Source: Acetomicrobium sp. S15 = DSM 107314 (GTDB lineage: Bacteria > Synergistota > Synergistia > Synergistales > Thermosynergistaceae). From it: DNA of 64,000 nucleotides. The position numbers and the translations under genes were made by a program. Shown one piece after another: positions 59,917 through 64,000 of the stretch. The DNA lies in contig NZ_JADEVE010000184.1 in assembly GCF_016125955.1 (NCBI RefSeq), forward strand, positions 62,001-126,000, given 5' to 3'. The notes below the pieces were generated by a model that was not told the DNA's origin, ran no database searches, and was given only the letters and a program-made list of their open reading frames with translations. The stretch's first letter is position 1. Each line of letters opens with the position of its first letter.

Positions 59917-61055
59917 AGCGTTTTTCTGTCATAACCGCCTTCCCCGAGATTTTCAACGGGTTTCTATCCTCGAGCATAATCGGCAGGGCTATATCCTCTG
60001 GCCTCATAGAAGTTGAGCTTTTGAACTTGCGCGACTTCGCTGAGGGCAAGCACCGGCAGGTGGACGATTATACTTACGGCGGCGGTGGTATGGTGCTGAT
60101 GGCCGAGCCGCTCTATAAGGCCGTGCAGGCAGCGTGTAGCATCTCTGGGAGGGCCATGGTCATTTTCCCCTCTCCTCAAGGGGTCATGCTGTCGCAGGAG
60201 GTAGTCGAAAGCTTGGCCCAGGAGGATCACCTGATCATCGCCTGCGGTCACTACGAGGGGGTGGACGAGCGCTTCGTGGAGAGCTGCGTGGATTTGGAGC
60301 TGTCGATAGGGGATTATGTCTTGACGGGAGGAGAGCTCCCCGCTATGGTTATAATTGACGCTGTGTCTCGTCAGCTCCCTGGTGTGGTGGGTAAGGCCGA
60401 GTCCGTCGCAGAGGATTCCTTTTTCAGGGGTTTTCTCGATCACCCTCATTACACTCGCCCTGTCGAGTGGAGAGGAAAGCGAGTCCCCGAAGTTTTGCTA
60501 TCTGGCGATCATGGCGCGGTCCTCGACTGGAGGCGAAGGCAGGCTGCAGACAGGACGATCGTCCGCAGGCCGGATCTGTTGAGCCGGGCCAATATTTTGC
60601 CCTATTTGAGCTGTGGCTTTTACGTCACGTTGTTTTCGGCGCCGGATATATCACTCGAGGAGCTCGAGCGGATATGCACGGTGTCTGGCGCTTATGGCGC
60701 AAAGAAGGTGCTCGTCGTGACGCCTCTGCAAAAACCCGTCACGACAGATTTGTCGATGGTAAAGCGCTTTTCTTCGTTAGAGAGTGCTATGTCATGGATA
60801 GGGAAGAGCGAAAAGAAGGTTCCTTATGTGGTTGGCATGACGGAAGCGCCCTGCGGCGGCGTTCATTGGCTTGAGTTGAAGAGGCGCGTCCTTGAAAGAG
60901 ACCTTCCGCTCTCCCTGGTCTTTTGTGCCGATGAGCTCCTTGCGAAGGAAGCGTCGCACTTTGACACTATGATGTGTTTGGACGAGAGGGGGGATAAAAT
61001 CCCGCTCTCTTGCGAGGTTTCGGTGGTATTAGATCGCCTGTTCGGCTCGAGGTAA
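59913..61055 (+). CDS. trmD: TrmD fused to a TM1570-type RNA methyltransferase domain
   Basis: GTG overlaps the rimM stop by 4 bases, with GAGGGG 8 bases upstream. 380 residues. The first ~225 are TrmD: DDYTYGGGGMVLMAEPL, GHYEGVDERF and the trefoil-knot SIGDYVLTGGELPAM, with HPHYTRPVEWRG. They make m1G37 in tRNA. From about 232 a second domain begins (FYVTLFSAPDISLEELERICTVSGAYGAKKVLVVTP), the pattern of the SPOUT-type RNA methyltransferase family next to trmD in Thermotoga (TM1570, PF09936). A fusion of two neighbouring genes is inferred. The added catalytic or targeting role is unknown. Confidence 0.88.
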   Translation: MKRFSVITAFPEIFNGFLSSSIIGRAISSGLIEVELLNLRDFAEGKHRQVDDYTYGGGGMVLMAEPLYKAVQAACSISGRAMVIFPSPQGVMLSQEVVESLAQEDHLIIACGHYEGVDERFVESCVDLELSIGDYVLTGGELPAMVIIDAVSRQLPGVVGKAESVAEDSFFRGFLDHPHYTRPVEWRGKRVPEVLLSGDHGAVLDWRRRQAADRTIVRRPDLLSRANILPYLSCGFYVTLFSAPDISLEELERICTVSGAYGAKKVLVVTPLQKPVTTDLSMVKRFSSLESAMSWIGKSEKKVPYVVGMTEAPCGGVHWLELKRRVLERDLPLSLVFCADELLAKEASHFDTMMCLDERGDKIPLSCEVSVVLDRLFGSR

Positions 61056-61229
61056 CCGTTTGTCGTGCCAGGTCTTTCCAATTTTATTTTTGAGCGGTTG
61101 GCGTGATCGAACTTTTGTCTCTTATGTGTCTATGCTACAATGCAACGGAGCAACATGCGCTGTGACCGAATCTTGTTTTTTTAAAACATTTGACTTTATC
61201 GAGAAAGAATTTAGAAGGAGGATATAGCG

Positions 61230-61580
61230 ATGGACCCAAGGGTCGCTCTTATAGAGAGGCGTTTTAAAACCAAGGAAGTGCCGGATTTCAGGCCAGGCGA
61301 TACCGTGAAAGTGCACGTTAAAGTCTCGGAGGCCAATAGGCAGCGTATCCAGATCTTTGAAGGCGTTGTAATAGCGAGGAAGCATGGCGGCGTCAGAGAG
61401 ACCTTTACAGTGCGCAAGGTCTCCGGCGGCGTAGGGGTGGAGCGCATCTTCCCCCTTTATTCTCCGGTCATAGACAAGATCGAGATTGTGCGTAGGGGCA
61501 AGGTGAGGAGGGCCAAACTCTACTACCTGCGCAAGCTCAGCGGTAAAGCCGCCCGCATAAAGGAAGCTCGAAGACGATAG
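61230..61580 (+). CDS. rplS: 50S ribosomal protein L19
   Basis: ATG behind AGAAGGAGG. 116 residues; [58 protein letters not shown] and a basic tail [11 protein letters not shown] are L19. It ends the ffh-rpsP-trmD operon, 174 bases after trmD; a separate weak promoter in that gap is possible. Confidence 0.97.
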   Translation: MDPRVALIERRFKTKEVPDFRPGDTVKVHVKVSEANRQRIQIFEGVVIARKHGGVRETFTVRKVSGGVGVERIFPLYSPVIDKIEIVRRGKVRRAKLYYLRKLSGKAARIKEARRR

Positions 61581-61662
61581 AGGATTGTGAATTTGTCAGC
61601 TCGCGCAAAAGCGCAAAGGTGCGGCTTTCTTCCGCAGATGAGCGGCAAAGGCCCGGACAGCC

Positions 61663-61692
61663 TTGACGGATTTGCGCCCCGGTTGCTATAAT
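61663..61692 (+). promoter_or_regulatory. Promoter of tRNA-Leu(GAG)
   Basis: TTGACG (61663-61668), 18-base spacer, TATAAT (61687-61692). The tRNA begins 12 bases later. Confidence 0.8.
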
Positions 61693-61704
61693 CGCTGGCG
61701 TAGT

Positions 61705-61789
61705 GCCGAGGTGGTGGAACTGGTAGACACGCACGTTTGAGGGGCGTGTGGGGAAACCCATGGGGGTTCGAGTCCCCCCCTCGGCACCA
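61705..61789 (+). tRNA. tRNA-Leu (anticodon GAG)
   Basis: An 85-nt class-II tRNA. Acceptor GCCGAGG/CCTCGGC, anticodon arm CACGT-TTGAGGG-GCGTG giving anticodon GAG (CUC/CUU), a long variable arm, a T-arm with GGTTCGAGTCC, and an encoded CCA. Confidence 0.97.
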
Positions 61790-61960
61790 TTTTTGTGCCC
61801 TTTTACCTCTTTTTGCTTCGAAGGCGAGAATTGCCGCCCTCTCTTCCGCATAGTTCGCTTCAAGGTGTATAGTTGTGGTCGTAAGAATAAAAAACGCTAC
61901 GGAGGCTTAGGTCATCAGAGCCTCCATAAGTGCTTGTGTCTTAAGCGAGGAGGGAAAGCC

Positions 61961-64000
61961 GTGCCGCAAGACCTTAACGCGTTGCTTTGCCCTAAGAGCG
62001 TGGCGGTAGTTGGGGCTTCGTCCAATTTAGAAAGCATCTCAGGTAGGCCTTTGAAGCTGCTGCTGCGATATAAATTCGACGGGCGCATTTACCCCGTCAA
62101 TCCAAAGTACGAATCTCTCCATGGCCTTCCGTGTTTCCCCGATGTTTTGTCGTTGCCGGAGACCCCCGATGTGGCTCTGATCGCTGTTCGCTCCTCTCTT
62201 GTGCCTGAGGTGATCGAGCAGTGCGCGGCGCGGCGCGTTCCTTTTGTGGTGATCTTTTCCTCCGGCTTTGCCGAGAGCGGCGACGCGACTTCTCAGGAGC
62301 GGGTGATCGAGCTCGCCAGAAAAGGCGGCGTGCGAATAGTGGGGCCTAATTGCCAGGGACTTGCGAACCTCGCACGGGGCATCCCTTTGAGCTTTTCTGC
62401 CTCCCTCGACAGCGATAGGCCTTGTAAAGGTCCGGTGGCATATGTGTCCCAGAGTGGCGCCTTCGGATTTTCGTCGTATTCGCTCGCTGTGGACGGAGGG
62501 GTCGGCTTTCGTTACGTCGTGACGACCGGCAACCAGGCGGATCTGGATGTGGTGGATTTCGGCATGCACTTTTTAAAGGATCCAGAGGTGCGCCTCCTGC
62601 TCGTTTATCTGGAAGGGTTGAACGACGGAGAGCGTTTTTTGGAGTTGCTGCGGACCGCCAAGGAGAAGGAGATCCCTGTGGCAGTATTGAAGGCCGGCAA
62701 GAGCCCATCGGCGCAGGCTGCGGCGAAGAGTCACACCGCAGCCGTTGCCGGGGACAGGGTCGTGTGGGAAGCGGTTTTGCGGCAATATGGAGCTATAGAG
62801 CTCGATGATGTAGAGGACATGATAGACTTAGGCATTGCCTTTGCTGCGCCGCAGCGCCCGGAAGGCAAGAGGGTGGCGATACTGACAACGTCCGGCGGCG
62901 CCGGCATAATCATGGCAGATCGATGTTCCGATCTTGGCCTTGATGTGCCTCGTTTTTCGCCGCAAATCCAGGAGCGCATAGCAGCGCACATTCCGCCATT
63001 CGGGTCTCCCGCCAATCCCGTCGACATGACCGCTCAGGTCATAAACGATCCGGAGGGTTTTCCTATATGCCTCGATTCTGCGCTCTCTTCCGGCGAGGCA
63101 GATGCCGTAGTCTGCATAATATCCATGATCACGGGCAGCTCTGGGCAGGCAATGGCGGACGAGCTGGAGAGGGCCTTTCGCCGTTCCTCCAAGCCTATCC
63201 TATGCTCTTGGCTTATAGATGAAGAACATGGAGGGCAGTTTTTGAAGCAGCTTCACGCTGCAGGCCTGCCGGTCTATCGCAGCCTGCGGAGGTGCGCCTT
63301 TGCACTGGCCTCGATGGTCAAGTGGCAGACCGGTAGAGCGCCGATGCGTCCCGCGATCGAAGCTTCTGTCCCCTTTCTCTCGACGCTGCCCGAAGAGCTG
63401 ACGGAGTACGATTCCAAATTGCTCCTCGCCCATTACGGGGTCCCCATCACCAGGGAAAAACTCTGTTTGAGCCTGGAAGAAGCGCTCTCTGCGGCTAACG
63501 ACATCGGTTTTCCCGTGGCTTTAAAGGTCATTTCCCCCCAGATCTTGCACAAGACCGAGGCCGGCGTCGTTGCCCTTCGCCTCAGCGACGAAGAGGAGGT
63601 ACGGAATGCCTATGGCAGGCTCCTCGAACGCGCGCGTCGCTTCGACAAAGATGCCCAGATCAAAGGAGTGCTCGTCCAAGAGATGGTCGAGGGCGGGCTT
63701 GAGTGTATGATAGGGGCGAAAAGGGATCCCGTCTTTGGCCCAATCATAGCCGTGGGTTTGGGCGGAATATACGTCGAGGTTTTGAGAGACGTGGCACTGC
63801 GTCGCTGTCCCGTAGATGAAGAGGAAGCGTTGGAGATGGTGCGATCGCTGAAAGGCTTCCCGCTTTTGGCCGGTGCCCGCGGGAGTACCAAAAAGGACAT
63901 TTCGGCTTTGGCGGATATGACCAGGCGGATCTCGGAGCTGGCTTATGTGGAGAAGGACTTGAAGGAGCTCGATGTCAACCCGGTCATCGTGCTGGATGAA
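61961..64000 (+). CDS. ADP-forming acyl-CoA synthetase, single-chain (3' end outside window)
   Basis: GTG 61961 behind GAGGAGGG. The frame stays open to the window end (about 680 residues). Order: CoA-binding domain (SVAVVGASSNLESISGRPLK, YPVNPKYESLHGL), succinyl-CoA-synthetase-like domain with VSQSGAFGF and the phospho-His loop KSHTAAVAGD (His258), then a C-terminal ATP-grasp domain from about 470 (LAHYGVPITREKL, GFPVALKVISPQILHKTEAGVV, DLKELDVNPVIV). It forms acid + ATP from acyl-CoA + ADP + Pi, or the reverse, the usual energy-yielding last step of amino-acid fermentation in such anaerobes. Confidence 0.92.
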   Translation, partial: MPQDLNALLCPKSVAVVGASSNLESISGRPLKLLLRYKFDGRIYPVNPKYESLHGLPCFPDVLSLPETPDVALIAVRSSLVPEVIEQCAARRVPFVVIFSSGFAESGDATSQERVIELARKGGVRIVGPNCQGLANLARGIPLSFSASLDSDRPCKGPVAYVSQSGAFGFSSYSLAVDGGVGFRYVVTTGNQADLDVVDFGMHFLKDPEVRLLLVYLEGLNDGERFLELLRTAKEKEIPVAVLKAGKSPSAQAAAKSHTAAVAGDRVVWEAVLRQYGAIELDDVEDMIDLGIAFAAPQRPEGKRVAILTTSGGAGIIMADRCSDLGLDVPRFSPQIQERIAAHIPPFGSPANPVDMTAQVINDPEGFPICLDSALSSGEADAVVCIISMITGSSGQAMADELERAFRRSSKPILCSWLIDEEHGGQFLKQLHAAGLPVYRSLRRCAFALASMVKWQTGRAPMRPAIEASVPFLSTLPEELTEYDSKLLLAHYGVPITREKLCLSLEEALSAANDIGFPVALKVISPQILHKTEAGVVALRLSDEEEVRNAYGRLLERARRFDKDAQIKGVLVQEMVEGGLECMIGAKRDPVFGPIIAVGLGGIYVEVLRDVALRRCPVDEEEALEMVRSLKGFPLLAGARGSTKKDISALADMTRRISELAYVEKDLKELDVNPVIVLDE

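Noticed and set aside
1-64000. CRISPR arrays, rRNA operons, complete insertion sequences and an origin of replication
   Set aside because: No regularly spaced repeats, rRNA motifs, transposase genes or DnaA-box clusters were seen in reading the window.

Overview
The window looks like chromosome of a strictly anaerobic, amino-acid-fermenting bacterium, most likely Synergistota (Acetomicrobium/Anaerobaculum-type). This is an inference from gene content and protein flavour: amino-acid ABC uptake, two asparaginases, histidine ammonia-lyase, a CoA-transferase, an ADP-forming acyl-CoA synthetase, a LUD protein, a Tct transporter, an Mrp-type cation antiporter and a UGA-containing YedE-like gene. 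No rRNA is present to confirm it. Genes are tightly packed, GTG/TTG starts are frequent, and Shine-Dalgarno sequences are strong. Both tRNAs encode Leu (CAA and GAG anticodons).

Layout. 1-2.9 kb: end of an amidinohydrolase gene and a polar amino-acid ABC transporter. 3-5.5 kb: tRNA-Leu, L,D-transpeptidase, winged-helix protein, J-domain protein, proC. 5.5-7 kb: a small accessory patch with a phage-type coiled-coil gene, a perfect 20-bp inverted repeat and a short hypothetical gene. 7-13.8 kb: leucyl aminopeptidase, an RpiR regulator with its promoter, a class-III aminotransferase, CoA-transferase A/B and a convergent MatC-like carrier. 13.8-16.8 kb: an AT-rich leader followed by a five-gene sulfur/selenium relay cluster (TusA, YedE, three DsrE/F/H-like proteins); the YedE gene has an in-frame TGA exactly where the family has Cys, followed by a hairpin of SECIS type. 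17-27.6 kb: two chemoreceptors (one with a zinc-binding CZB tail), UDG family 4, hutH, a DJ-1/PfpI protein, a LysX-like ligase and murB. 27.8-35.1 kb: nitroreductase, SDR, AlaX-type editing protein, tctCBA and lpdA. 35.3-38.7 kb: miaB-comEA-comEC. 38.7-47.8 kb: a QueG-like Fe-S protein, asparaginase, trkA-trkH, then an asparaginase/unknown/symporter operon and a LUD protein. 47.9-50.1 kb: an SfsA-DUF123 fusion and a decayed fchA/hutU-like remnant. 50.6-56.2 kb: an Mrp/Mbh-type antiporter operon. 56.2-57.3 kb: azlCD. 57.4-61.6 kb: the ffh-rpsP-KH-rimM-trmD-rplS operon, with an apparent AUC start for rimM and a trmD fused to a second SPOUT-type methyltransferase domain. 61.7-64 kb: tRNA-Leu and the start of an acyl-CoA synthetase.

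Together the genes describe a cell that imports amino acids and dicarboxylates, deaminates or transaminates them, passes acids through CoA derivatives, and relies on Na+/H+/K+ circuits. The strongest candidates for something new are the putative selenocysteine YedE with its dedicated Tus/Dsr-like partners, the TrmD fusion, and the unrecognised 388-residue protein between an asparaginase and an atypical DAACS symporter. The wreckage of a histidine-degradation operon sits about 28 kb from an apparently intact hutH.
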